49,510 nt of DNA. Source: Rhodospirillales bacterium (GTDB lineage Bacteria > Pseudomonadota > Alphaproteobacteria > Reyranellales > Reyranellaceae). Below the pieces are notes generated by a model. The model was not told the DNA's origin, did no database searches, and was given only the letters and a program-made list of their open reading frames with translations. Location of the stretch: positions 1 to 49,510 of the forward strand of contig WHTW01000045.1 of assembly GCA_009377525.1 (NCBI GenBank), in the 5' to 3' direction. The position numbers and the translations under genes were made by a program. Below, one piece after another: positions 7,924 through 15,832 of this stretch (the stretch's first letter is position 1; every line of letters starts with the position of its first letter).

Positions 7924-8798
7924 TGAGAAATACCGGCCCCATCACCGTCACCAAGCTCCATCCACTGTTCGGGGCGGAAGTCACGGGCATCGACATCACG
8001 CGGCCTCTGTCGGCGCGCGAGTTCGGGCCGATTCGCGCCGCGTTCGAGGAGCATTCCGTGCTCCTCTTCCGCGACCAGCCGATGGATGACGACAGGCAGA
8101 TCCAGTTCAGCGAGCTGTTCGGCCCGCTGGAGACGACCGGCAGCTCCAATCCCGCCGCCGGTACCAAGTTCCAGCGCCAGTCCAACCTCGACATCATGAC
8201 GGGCGAGCCGATTCCACCCGACGACATGCGCATGATCTACCAGAAGGCCAACTACTTCTGGCATTCGGACTCCTCGTTCAAGCGCGTCCCATCGCTGTGC
8301 TCGATCCTGACCGCGCGCGTCTGTCCGCCCGAGGGTGGCAACACCGAGTTCCTGTGCATGCGCGCGGCATGGAATGCGCTGCCGGCGGCGCTCAAGGCCA
8401 CGATCGAGCCGCTGATCGCCGAGCATTCGCTGCAATACTCGCGCGACCGCGTGCAGAAGGGCATCCTGAGCGCCAAGGCGATCGCCGAGCTGCCGCCGGT
8501 CAAGCAGCGCCTCTATCGCGACAACCCGATCAACGGCCGGCGCGCGCTCTACATCGGCGCCCATGCCGGCTTCATCGTCGGCTGGCCCCGGGCGACCGGC
8601 GAGGCGCTGCTCTACGAGCTGGCCCAGCGCGCCGACCAGGCGGAGTTCCGCCTGTCCCATCCCTGGCGCGAGGGCGATGTGATCGTGTGGGACAATCGCG
8701 CCGTCCTGCACCGCGCCACCTGCTACGACACGGTCAAGTACAAGCGCTTCATGCAGCGCACGACCATCGGTGGAGACCTGCCGACGGTGCCGCAATAA
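7923..8798 (+). CDS. TauD/TfdA family dioxygenase
   Basis: A 291-residue Fe(II)/2-oxoglutarate dioxygenase. The metal facial triad is H114 and D116 (WHSD) with H263 (LHRAT), and R279 is placed to bind 2-oxoglutarate. The N-terminal HPLFGAEVTGID and LLFRDQ are family hallmarks. The layout resembles TfdA-like enzymes acting on aryloxyacids or other carboxylates, but the substrate cannot be fixed. It overlaps the serine hydrolase stop by one base and is followed after 3 bases by an MFS exporter, so hydrolase, dioxygenase and transporter look like one unit for a small carboxylated or esterified compound. Confidence 0.92.
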   Translation: MRNTGPITVTKLHPLFGAEVTGIDITRPLSAREFGPIRAAFEEHSVLLFRDQPMDDDRQIQFSELFGPLETTGSSNPAAGTKFQRQSNLDIMTGEPIPPDDMRMIYQKANYFWHSDSSFKRVPSLCSILTARVCPPEGGNTEFLCMRAAWNALPAALKATIEPLIAEHSLQYSRDRVQKGILSAKAIAELPPVKQRLYRDNPINGRRALYIGAHAGFIVGWPRATGEALLYELAQRADQAEFRLSHPWREGDVIVWDNRAVLHRATCYDTVKYKRFMQRTTIGGDLPTVPQ

Positions 8799-8801
8799 GA
8801 G

Positions 8802-10193
8802 ATGGCTGACGCGCCTCCGCCAGCATCCCCGCCTACCGACGGAATGCCCGCAGGCTGGCCGCGCCGGCTTGCGGTGGCGACCATCACCATCGGGCTGATG
8901 ATGTCGGTGCTCAGCAACTCGATGACCAACCTGGCGCTGCCCTACATCGCCCAGGACCTGAACATCACCGCCGAAAGCTCGATCTGGATCGTCAACGCCA
9001 CCCAGATCGCGCTCATCATCTCGCTGCTGCCGGTGGCGGCGTTGGCCGACATCGTGGGCTACCGCCACGTCTACCGCTTCGGCCTGGTCCTGTTCTCGCT
9101 GGCCTCGATCGGCTGTGCCCTGGCGCCGTCCCTGCCCTGGCTGCTGGCGGGCCGCACCTTCCAGGGCCTGGGCGGCGCCGCCATCATGTCGGTCCAGCCC
9201 GCCCTGGTGCGCGCCATCTATCCGCGCTCCCAGCTTGGCCGCGGCCTCGGCTTCAACACTACCGTGGTCGCGACCTCGCTGGCCGCCGGCCCGTCGATCG
9301 GTGCGGCGCTGCTGTCGATCACCTCGTGGCCGATCCTTTTTGCGGTCTACGCACCGCTCGGCCTGATCTCCTTCGTGCTGGCAGAACGCTATCTGCCGCA
9401 CACGACGCACACGCATCGGCCGTTCGACGTCATATCTGCGGCGCTGTCGGGAGCGACCTTCGGGCTGCTGATCTTTGGCATCGACGGCATGGCACATGGC
9501 CATCAAACGACGATCATCGTCTCGGAGCTCGCCCTGGCCGGCGCGCTGGGCACCCTCTTCGTCTGGCGCCAGAAGCGTCTGGCCGAACCGATGATGCCGA
9601 TCGACGTCTTCCGCCGCCCGATCTTTGCCCTGTCCATCACCGCGTCAACCTGCACCTTCACCGCCCAGGGCCTGGCCTTCGTCAGCCTGCCCTTCTTCTT
9701 CCACACCGTGCTGGGACGGGATGCCACCAACACCGGCATCCTCCTCACCGCCTGGCCCCTGGCGCTGGCCACCATCGCCCCGATCGCCGGACGGCTGGCG
9801 GACCGCCACCACGCCGGTCTTTTGGGCGCCATCGGTCTCACCAGCATGACGGCGGGCCTGGTGCTGACGGCACTGCTGCCGCCGAACCCGTCCAGCGCCG
9901 ACATCATGTGGCGCCTGGTGCTGTGCGGCGCCGGCTTCGGCATCTTCGCCTCACCCAACAACCGGCTGATGATGAACGCCGTGCCGCGCGAGCGCAGCGG
10001 CAGCGCCGGCGGCATCATCGCCACCGCCCGGACGCTTGGGCAGACGATGGGAGCGGCGCTGGTCGCGGTCGTATTCGGGCTGTTCGACTTCTCCAGCGGG
10101 GGCGCCGCCGACGCCGCCCGCGCGGCCATCTGGCTGGGCGCGGGCTTCGCCGCCGTGGCGCTGGTGATCGGCAGCCTGCGACTGAGGCACTAG
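8802..10193 (+). CDS. MFS transporter, DHA2-like
   Basis: A 463-residue major-facilitator protein with about 14 hydrophobic segments. SIWIVNATQIALIISLLPVA and the ADIVGYRHVYRFGL loop (motif A) are typical of the EmrB/QacA-type drug:H+ antiporter family. GRTFQGLGGAA is the conserved segment after helix 4. It starts 3 bases after the dioxygenase stop codon with only a weak ribosome site, so it likely depends on coupling. It may export a product or a toxic substrate of the upstream enzymes; this is an inference from the operon. Confidence 0.9.
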   Translation: MADAPPPASPPTDGMPAGWPRRLAVATITIGLMMSVLSNSMTNLALPYIAQDLNITAESSIWIVNATQIALIISLLPVAALADIVGYRHVYRFGLVLFSLASIGCALAPSLPWLLAGRTFQGLGGAAIMSVQPALVRAIYPRSQLGRGLGFNTTVVATSLAAGPSIGAALLSITSWPILFAVYAPLGLISFVLAERYLPHTTHTHRPFDVISAALSGATFGLLIFGIDGMAHGHQTTIIVSELALAGALGTLFVWRQKRLAEPMMPIDVFRRPIFALSITASTCTFTAQGLAFVSLPFFFHTVLGRDATNTGILLTAWPLALATIAPIAGRLADRHHAGLLGAIGLTSMTAGLVLTALLPPNPSSADIMWRLVLCGAGFGIFASPNNRLMMNAVPRERSGSAGGIIATARTLGQTMGAALVAVVFGLFDFSSGGAADAARAAIWLGAGFAAVALVIGSLRLRH

Positions 10194-10197
10194 GGAC

Positions 10198-10686
10198 GTG
10201 CGCGCCAAGCTTGTCGCCGCCGCCGCCATCGTCGCCTTGGTCGTCGGCTACTTCCTCGGCCTGTGGTCAGACCTTGACGGCTGGCTCAGGGGCCTCTGGC
10301 ATTTTCTCGCCGCCTCGACGCTCGTGCCGAACTGGCTCCTGGGTTTTTTCGCGATCTGCGCGATCGTCGTCTGCGGGCTGCTGGGCGCGGGCCTACGGCC
10401 AACGCGCAACGCTCGGCGTCCGTCGCCGATCAGTACTCAGGACAACTTCTTCAATATCCGCTGGCGCTGGTCATACGACGCATCAGGCGGCGTGCAGGAC
10501 CTGACACCCTACTGCCTGCGCTGCGGCAATCGCCTCGTGCTCAAGCATGTCGGCAGCACGCTGCCCGCCGATCGATACGAATGCCGCTGCGATCGGTGCG
10601 GCGCCGTTGCCTGCGAAATCGACTGCTCGGTCGAGGAATTCGAGAGCCGTGTCCTGCACAAGATTCATGAGACGATCTCCGGTTAG
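10198..10686 (+). CDS. Membrane protein with zinc-ribbon-like tail
   Basis: A 162-residue protein of unrecognised family. Two hydrophobic segments lie near residues 3-22 and 45-67. The C-terminal part has CLRCGN and, about 20 residues on, CRCDRCG, giving four or five cysteines arranged like a zinc ribbon. A GTG at 10198 follows the MFS stop by 4 bases. The last codons overlap the TAA of the convergent GlxA-type gene by three bases. Function unknown; it may be part of the upstream operon. Confidence 0.7.
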   Translation: MRAKLVAAAAIVALVVGYFLGLWSDLDGWLRGLWHFLAASTLVPNWLLGFFAICAIVVCGLLGAGLRPTRNARRPSPISTQDNFFNIRWRWSYDASGGVQDLTPYCLRCGNRLVLKHVGSTLPADRYECRCDRCGAVACEIDCSVEEFESRVLHKIHETISG

Positions 10687-11633
10687 GCCGCGCGGTGCAT
10701 CTCCCGAAACAATGACGGTGCCATGCCGAAGCGGCGTTCGAAAGCCTGGCCGAGCCGTGCCGGCGTGTTCAGGCCGACCTTTCCGGCAATCGTCTTGATC
10801 GGCAGACCTTTCGTCAGCAGCGTGCGCGCCGCATCGAGCCGCAGGCCTTCGACGAAATGGGCCGGCGTCTTGCCGGTGGCCTCGGTGAACTTGCGATAGA
10901 AGCTGCGCTCGGTCAGGCCGGCACGCGCAGCAAGGGTCGGCACGTCGAGCGGCTGGTCCAGGTTCTCCTGCATCCAGTCGATCAGCGCGGCGAACGGTGC
11001 CTCGGCCACGGTCTGGGCCTGCAGCAGCGGACTGAATTGCGACTGGTATCCGGGCCGGCGAGCATAAAGCACGAAGTGCCGCGCGATCAGGTTCGCCGTG
11101 GCGGCGCCGAGATCGGCTTCGACCAGCGCCAACGCCATGTCGATGCCGGTCGTGACTCCGGCCGAGGTCCAGATCTTTCCGTCGACGACGTAGAGCGAAT
11201 CGGCATCGACCTCGAGCGCCGGAAACTTCCGGGCCAGACGTTCGCAGCTCGCCCAGTGAGTCGCCACGCGCTTGCCGTCCAGAAGCCCCGCGGCCGCCAG
11301 CACGAAAGCGCCGGTGCACACCGAGCCGAAGCGCCTCGCCTTGGGTGCCACCGTGCGCAACCAGCGCCGCAGGTCGTCGTGCGCCATGGCGGCTTTCAGG
11401 CCGCGCGAGCCGCCGGCCACCAGCAAGGTGTCGGGTTGGCCGCCGATCTTGTGGCTCTGGATCGCCACGTCCGAGTTGGACGTCACCGCGCCGCCGTCCG
11501 GCGACACGATGCTGAGGTCGTAGAAGGGCTGCCCCCGGCTTTCGTTGACAGCGCCGAATACGGCGGCCGGGCCGGTGACATCGAGGAGTTGGCAGCCTTC
11601 ATAGGCCAGGATGAAGAGGCGGTGTCTGGGCAT
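10683..11633 (-). CDS. GlxA family transcriptional regulator
   Basis: A 316-residue regulator with an N-terminal DJ-1/PfpI-like domain (YEGCQLLDVTGPAAVFGA, then SVCTGAFVLAAAGLLDG near residue 110) and a C-terminal AraC-type double helix-turn-helix (LAARAGLTERSFYRKFTEAT and the second helix pair around KTIAGKVGL). Such proteins sense a small ligand and activate nearby genes. The start at 11633 matches homologue N-termini; an in-frame ATG at 11660 is the alternative. It is divergent from the isonitrile-hydratase-like gene, itself a DJ-1 domain protein, and an inverted repeat lies between them, so it likely controls that gene. Confidence 0.92.
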   Translation of the reverse strand: MPRHRLFILAYEGCQLLDVTGPAAVFGAVNESRGQPFYDLSIVSPDGGAVTSNSDVAIQSHKIGGQPDTLLVAGGSRGLKAAMAHDDLRRWLRTVAPKARRFGSVCTGAFVLAAAGLLDGKRVATHWASCERLARKFPALEVDADSLYVVDGKIWTSAGVTTGIDMALALVEADLGAATANLIARHFVLYARRPGYQSQFSPLLQAQTVAEAPFAALIDWMQENLDQPLDVPTLAARAGLTERSFYRKFTEATGKTPAHFVEGLRLDAARTLLTKGLPIKTIAGKVGLNTPARLGQAFERRFGMAPSLFREMHRAA

Positions 11634-11668
11634 TGGCAGAAAATAGACTTCTTTTGTCATTTCTGCCA
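11634..11668. promoter_or_regulatory. Candidate operator, inverted repeat
   Basis: TGGCAGAAA and TTTCTGCCA are perfect 9-base inverted half-sites 17 bases apart, in the gap between the divergent GlxA-type regulator and the DJ-1 gene. AraC-family regulators more often use direct repeats, so the assignment is tentative. If the regulator starts at 11660 the left half would be coding. Confidence 0.45.
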
Positions 11669-11710
11669 GTACGATCCGAGCCTACGGTGCGGACATCCAA
11701 GGAGGTCCCC

Positions 11711-12397
11711 ATGGCTGAGCCCGTCCAGATCGGCATCCTGCTCTATCCCAACGTCACCCAGCTCGACGCCACCGGCCCTGCCCAGGTCCTGTCGCGCGTG
11801 CCGGGCGCCAAGCTGCACATGATCTGGAAGACGCGCGATCCGGTGCCGACCGATGCCGGCTTCTCGATCGTGCCGACCACGACCTTCGCCGATTGCCCGC
11901 AGCTCGACGTGATCTGCGTGCCGGGCGGCGGCGGCCAGGTCGAATTGATGGTCGATCCCGAGACCCTCGACTTCCTGCGCAAGCAGGCGGCCAAGGCGCG
12001 CTACGTGACATCGGTCTGCACCGGCTCGCTTGTGCTGGGCGCGGCAGGGCTTCTGAAAGGCTACAAGTCGGCCTGCCACTGGGCATGGCGCGACATGCTG
12101 AAGGATTTCGGCGCCACGCCCGTGGCCGAGCGCGTCGTGCGCGACCGCAACCGCATCTCGGGCGGCGGCGTCACCGCCGGCATCGATTTCGGCCTCACCG
12201 TCGCCGCCGAGCTGGCCGGCGAGGAGGTCGCCAAGTCGATCCAGCTCGTGCTCGAGTACGATCCGCAGCCGCCGTTCGATTCGGGCTCGCCCGAGAAGGC
12301 CGGCAGCGAAAGGGTCAAGCGCATCCGCGAGCGGCTGGCGCCCCTGCTCGAGAGCCGGCGCAAGGCCAATGCAGAGGCGGCGGCGCGGCTATCCTGA
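11711..12397 (+). CDS. inhA: DJ-1/PfpI protein, isonitrile hydratase-like
   Basis: A 228-residue single-domain DJ-1/PfpI protein. The nucleophile cysteine is in TSVCTGSLVLGAAGLL, and the sequence around DVICVPGGGG and GGGVTAGIDF follows that of isonitrile hydratase from Pseudomonas, which is also about 228 residues long and turns isonitriles into N-formamides. The ATG at 11711 has AAGGAGG seven bases ahead. It is divergent from a GlxA regulator with a matching N-terminal domain. Isonitrile hydration is the best guess; other DJ-1 activities are possible. Its 3' end overlaps the convergent NmrA gene by 9 bases. Confidence 0.8.
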   Translation: MAEPVQIGILLYPNVTQLDATGPAQVLSRVPGAKLHMIWKTRDPVPTDAGFSIVPTTTFADCPQLDVICVPGGGGQVELMVDPETLDFLRKQAAKARYVTSVCTGSLVLGAAGLLKGYKSACHWAWRDMLKDFGATPVAERVVRDRNRISGGGVTAGIDFGLTVAAELAGEEVAKSIQLVLEYDPQPPFDSGSPEKAGSERVKRIRERLAPLLESRRKANAEAAARLS

Positions 12398-13261
12398 CGC
12401 CGCCCCGGCGAGGAGGCGCTGCAGCGCTTCCTCGAGGGAGACGTTGCCGCGCCGCCTCTCGCCGACCGGCTCGAAGTAAATCCGGCCGGCGTTGAGGCCG
12501 TCCGTGATCTCCGCGACCTTCTCGGCATAGTCGCTGCTCGCGCCCATCGCCAGCAAGGCCGCGACGGTGTCGTCGCGGTTACCGGGCACCGCCGTCACTG
12601 GACGGCCGAGCAAGCGCGACAACACCGCGGCCGCATCGACCGGCGAATAATCTTGCGGCCCGAACAGGTTGACGATTCGCTCCCCCGCTACGCGGTCCAG
12701 CATCAGCGCCGCGGCGGTGAAGCCGATATCCTCCGTCGATACCGTCTCCGTCGGTGCACCGAGCGGCGTGCGGGCGCTCGGCAGCACGCCTTCGCTGCGA
12801 GCAACCGGAAGGGCCGACGCCCAGTTCTCCATGAAATCGGCCGCACGCAGGAAGGTGATCGAGGCGGCAGTCCCGCGCAGTACCGTCTCGAAATCGTAAA
12901 GCGTGCGGATCATGCCGGTCCCGTCGGCAAGATGGGCACCACCCGATGACAAGGCGACGACGCGAGGAACGCGGGCTTCACGCACGGCGTTGGCGATCGC
13001 CTGTGCGGCCATCCTGCTGCCTGCGAGGGCATCCGGAGCTTGAGGGAAGTTCGGCAACATGACGTAGACCGCTTGTGCGCCGGCAAAGGCCGCCCTCAGG
13101 CTTCCGCTGTCCGTCGGATCGCCACCGGCGACTTCGACGCCTTCGGGAAGAGAGGCACGCCTTGGATCGCGGGTTATCGCCCGCACCTTCGCGCCACGGC
13201 CTTGCAGTTCGCGCAGCGCTGCGCCACCAGTCTGTCCGGTGGCTCCCATGACAACGAACAT
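12389..13261 (-). CDS. NmrA-like NAD(P)-binding protein
   Basis: A 290-residue protein with an N-terminal Rossmann motif GATGQTGGAALREL (residues 6-19) and the pattern of NmrA/SDR-atypical proteins such as quinone oxidoreductase QorB: RDPRRASLPEGVEV, then GDPTD, then VYVMLPN. The usual catalytic tyrosine of classical SDRs is absent, as expected for this group, which acts as redox sensors or quinone/azo reductases. It starts one base after the DUF1772 stop codon at 13263 and so belongs to that operon, which is divergent from an HxlR regulator. Role likely in handling reactive electrophiles, by inference from the regulator family. Confidence 0.88.
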   Translation of the reverse strand: MFVVMGATGQTGGAALRELQGRGAKVRAITRDPRRASLPEGVEVAGGDPTDSGSLRAAFAGAQAVYVMLPNFPQAPDALAGSRMAAQAIANAVREARVPRVVALSSGGAHLADGTGMIRTLYDFETVLRGTAASITFLRAADFMENWASALPVARSEGVLPSARTPLGAPTETVSTEDIGFTAAALMLDRVAGERIVNLFGPQDYSPVDAAAVLSRLLGRPVTAVPGNRDDTVAALLAMGASSDYAEKVAEITDGLNAGRIYFEPVGERRRGNVSLEEALQRLLAGAASG

Positions 13262-13262
13262 G

Positions 13263-13748
13263 TCAGCTCCTGATCAAGGCTGCCGTGAACAGGACCGCCG
13301 ACACGATCGGCGCCACCGTGCGCACCGTGTTCCAGAAGGTCCATTCGCTGAGATAGCGCGTCCACAAGGCGGCGGCCTCGGGCGTGCCCGGCGTTACCAC
13401 GGCGAGCGCATTGTTCAGCGGCACGTTGCGCAACATCGTCACGCCGATGCAGCCGACGAGGTAGATCACGCTCGCCAGCAGGACGAGCATGCCGTTGCTC
13501 GCCGTCCATCGCAGAGCAACGCCGGCCGATGCCGCCAGGCAGAGCGCCGCCGTACCGAAGAAAGCCAGCATGAACAGCGGATTGATCACCGTGACATTGA
13601 TCGCGTTCATGGCGGCGATGCCATGGTCGGACGGCAGGCGACCCAGCGCCGCCATCACGAAGGAGGAAAAGGCGAAGAAGATTCCCGCGACAAGGCCGCA
13701 GCCGATGGCGGCGGCAAGGATGAGCACAAAGACAGCGTGGCTGATCAC
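13263..13748 (-). CDS. DUF1772 membrane protein
   Basis: A 161-residue membrane protein with four predicted segments. The family signatures GLVAGIFFAFSSFVMAALGR and MNAINVTVINP occur in the first half, LRNVPLNNALA near residue 108, and WNTVRTVAPI near the C-terminus, all typical of DUF1772 (anthrone-oxygenase-like). Fungal relatives oxidise anthrones; bacterial members have no settled role. It is the first gene of a two-gene unit with the NmrA-like gene and lies divergent to the HxlR regulator with 87 bases between starts. Control by that regulator is likely. Confidence 0.88.
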   Translation of the reverse strand: MISHAVFVLILAAAIGCGLVAGIFFAFSSFVMAALGRLPSDHGIAAMNAINVTVINPLFMLAFFGTAALCLAASAGVALRWTASNGMLVLLASVIYLVGCIGVTMLRNVPLNNALAVVTPGTPEAAALWTRYLSEWTFWNTVRTVAPIVSAVLFTAALIRS

Positions 13749-13819
13749 GGCAGGACCTCCGACGGACGACGATCCCCGCTATCACGACGATGCCCTTCGC
13801 ATAAGTACGCACAACTTTT

Positions 13820-13830
13820 ATACTGGGTAT
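13820..13830. promoter_or_regulatory. Candidate HxlR operator
   Basis: ATAC-TGG-GTAT, a perfect hyphenated palindrome in an AT-richer patch, lies 6 bases before the HxlR start and 72 bases upstream of the DUF1772 start. HxlR-type regulators often bind short palindromes in such divergent gaps. No binding data; the call rests on place and symmetry. Confidence 0.45.
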
Positions 13831-13835
13831 CAAAC

Positions 13836-14174
13836 ATGGAGACGGGCATGGCGACCAAGGCACCCTGGTGCGCGGTGACGGCGACGGTCGAGGTGATCGG
13901 CGGACGGTGGAAGCCCACCATCCTGTTCCATCTCAAGGACCAGCCGCGGCGCTTCAATGAGCTGCGCCGCCTGGTGCCCGGCATCACCCAGCGCATGCTC
14001 ACCCTGCAGCTGCGCGCCCTGGAACAGGACGGCGTGGTGGCGCGCACGGTGCACAACAGCGTGCCGCCGCACGTCGAATATTCATTCACGCGGAAGGGAC
14101 TGACGCTGGGTCCCATCCTCGACGCCATGGAAGCCTGGGGCAAAGCCAACGGCCAGGGCCGCCGCCGCGCCTGA
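13836..14174 (+). CDS. HxlR family transcriptional regulator
   Basis: A 112-residue winged-helix regulator. The single cysteine in the N-terminal PWCAVTATVEVIGGRW is the usual redox- or electrophile-sensing position. KPTILFHL, RFNELRRLVPGITQRMLT and LRALEQDGVVAR make up the DNA-binding part, and YSFTRKG the wing. Members often repress divergent genes for quinone or aldehyde detoxification. It is divergent from the DUF1772/NmrA unit. A second ATG twelve bases downstream (13848) is an alternative start. Confidence 0.93.
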   Translation: METGMATKAPWCAVTATVEVIGGRWKPTILFHLKDQPRRFNELRRLVPGITQRMLTLQLRALEQDGVVARTVHNSVPPHVEYSFTRKGLTLGPILDAMEAWGKANGQGRRRA

Positions 14175-14256
14175 TGCCGCGGTGACGTTTTTGACACAAA
14201 GCGGTGGTGGGCCGCACGGCGCGCATGGATGAAAATAGCGACGGGAGAACCACGTT

Positions 14257-15708
14257 TTGCCCATCCCGTTTGTCTCGCTTCGTGTTTTCGGCCGCGCTGC
14301 AGCCGTCCTTGGCGTGCTGCTGAGCGGCGCCGTCCAGGCTCAGCAGACCGGTGTCTTTCCCTATCGATGGACTGACGTGCCGCCGGCCGACGCCATCACG
14401 CCAGCCGATGTCCGCGAGGCCCTGATGTGGACCGGCCATCTCGACTTCGTCTTCAAGGGCGAGTTCGCCAAGGCGGTGCACAAGGCGACGAATGGGTGGC
14501 AAAGGTCGAAGGGCCACCGGCAGACCGACAAGCTTACCGAGGAACAGACCAGCCAGCTCGTCCAGGAGGGGTTGAAGGAGCGCGAGGCCGTCGGCTGGTC
14601 CATGTTGCACGATCCCGCGGTGGGTTTCGCCATTGGCGTTCCCACCAAGCTCGTGACCTTCGGCACGCCGCGCATCGACGGCGGCGCACTCGTCTACAGC
14701 GGCGGCGGCACGATCAGCCAGTCGGTCGGCATCCACCATGGCTATCCGACCTGCAGGACCATGGATGCGCTCTATCCGAGGACGACCGCTGGCGCGTCAT
14801 TTCGGGCTCGCAGAGACAACTGGTTTGTCGCCTTGTTCCGCCACGGCGAGACGAGCAGCTACCTCAAGGTGACCTGTCATTCCACTGGCACGGTCAGCAC
14901 GGAAATGACGGTGCCGGTCGACACCCTGGAGAAGCATCGCGGGCTTTTCGCGGCCATGGCCGGCAGCCTGGTGCTGATTCGTACGCCTGATCCCACGGTC
15001 CGCCCACGCCCGCGGGTCGACGATCTGCCGCTCGCCCCGACAGGCTTCTCCGACCAGCAGACGGCGCGGCCGCAAGCCAAGGCCAAGCCGACAAAGCGCA
15101 GCACTATCGACGATTCGGGCACGACCGGCGCGCTCAAGCTCGAGACGCGCGATGGTCCCGATCTGCGGGCCGAGGAGGTGTTCGACAAGGCGTCGGGCGC
15201 CGTCTACGTCGTCAAGGCCGACCGCCGCCTGGGCTCGGCGGTGGCCATCAGCGACAGCGAGCTGTTGACCAACTGCCACGTCGTCGGCGACCTGGCCGAG
15301 GTCAAGATCGCCCGCGCCAAAGCCGTGCTGCCCGCCAAGGTCGTCTCGCGCAACGCCGATGCCGATCGCTGCGTGCTACGCACTGCCACCAAGCTCACCA
15401 CATGGGTCACGGTCCGTCCCTACGACGACATCAAGGTGGGCGAACGCGCCATCACGATCGGCACGCCGCAGGGCCTGGAGCTGACGGCGGCCGAGGGCAT
15501 CGTCTCGTCCAAGCGGCTCTACAACCAGACGCGCGTGGTCCAGACCTCGGCGCCGATCTCGCAGGGCTCCTCCGGCGGCGGGCTGTTCGACGCCCGCGGC
15601 CATCTGCTCGGCATCACCACTTTCTATTTCAGAGGCGGCCAGAACCTGAATTTCGCCGTCGCCGCCGAAGAATACGCGCAAGAGCGCGAAGAATCGGCCA
15701 ACCACTAG
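14257..15708 (+). CDS. Exported trypsin-like serine protease
   Basis: A 483-residue exported protein. Residues 1-28 are a signal peptide ending VQAQ. Residues 30-280 form an unrecognised domain with two cysteines (TCRTM, VTCHS). A basic, Pro/Lys-rich linker follows to about residue 300, then a trypsin-like domain with H341 (NCHVV), D370 (ADRC) and S439 (QGSSGGG). No PDZ domain is present, so it is not a standard DegP. The start is a TTG at 14257 with GGGAGA about ten bases upstream; no ATG or GTG in frame fits better. The TAG stop is the left CTAG end of repeat copy 3. Confidence 0.85.
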   Translation: MPIPFVSLRVFGRAAAVLGVLLSGAVQAQQTGVFPYRWTDVPPADAITPADVREALMWTGHLDFVFKGEFAKAVHKATNGWQRSKGHRQTDKLTEEQTSQLVQEGLKEREAVGWSMLHDPAVGFAIGVPTKLVTFGTPRIDGGALVYSGGGTISQSVGIHHGYPTCRTMDALYPRTTAGASFRARRDNWFVALFRHGETSSYLKVTCHSTGTVSTEMTVPVDTLEKHRGLFAAMAGSLVLIRTPDPTVRPRPRVDDLPLAPTGFSDQQTARPQAKAKPTKRSTIDDSGTTGALKLETRDGPDLRAEEVFDKASGAVYVVKADRRLGSAVAISDSELLTNCHVVGDLAEVKIARAKAVLPAKVVSRNADADRCVLRTATKLTTWVTVRPYDDIKVGERAITIGTPQGLELTAAEGIVSSKRLYNQTRVVQTSAPISQGSSGGGLFDARGHLLGITTFYFRGGQNLNFAVAAEEYAQEREESANH

Positions 15709-15832
15709 AGCGGTTTCCAACCTGATGGAGCCGCAAGCGGCTCAATCAGGTTGGAAACGCGCGCACTGGAGATCCTGGTTGCACAGGGCACATTCCGTCC
15801 GGCTGATTCCAGCCGGACGGAATGTGTTCTAA
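15705..15832 (+). repeat. CTAG-ended double-hairpin repeat, copy 3
   Basis: A 128-bp element in the plus orientation that exactly fills the gap between two convergent genes. The left CTAG supplies the TAG of the protease gene and the right CTAA supplies the TAG (minus strand) of the methyltransferase gene. Hairpin 1 arms are TTTCCAACCTGAT / ATCAGGTTGGAAA, different from those of copies 1 and 2 yet still complementary. Hairpin 2 is ACATTCCGTCCGGCTG paired with CAGCCGGACGGAATGT. Confidence 0.9.
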
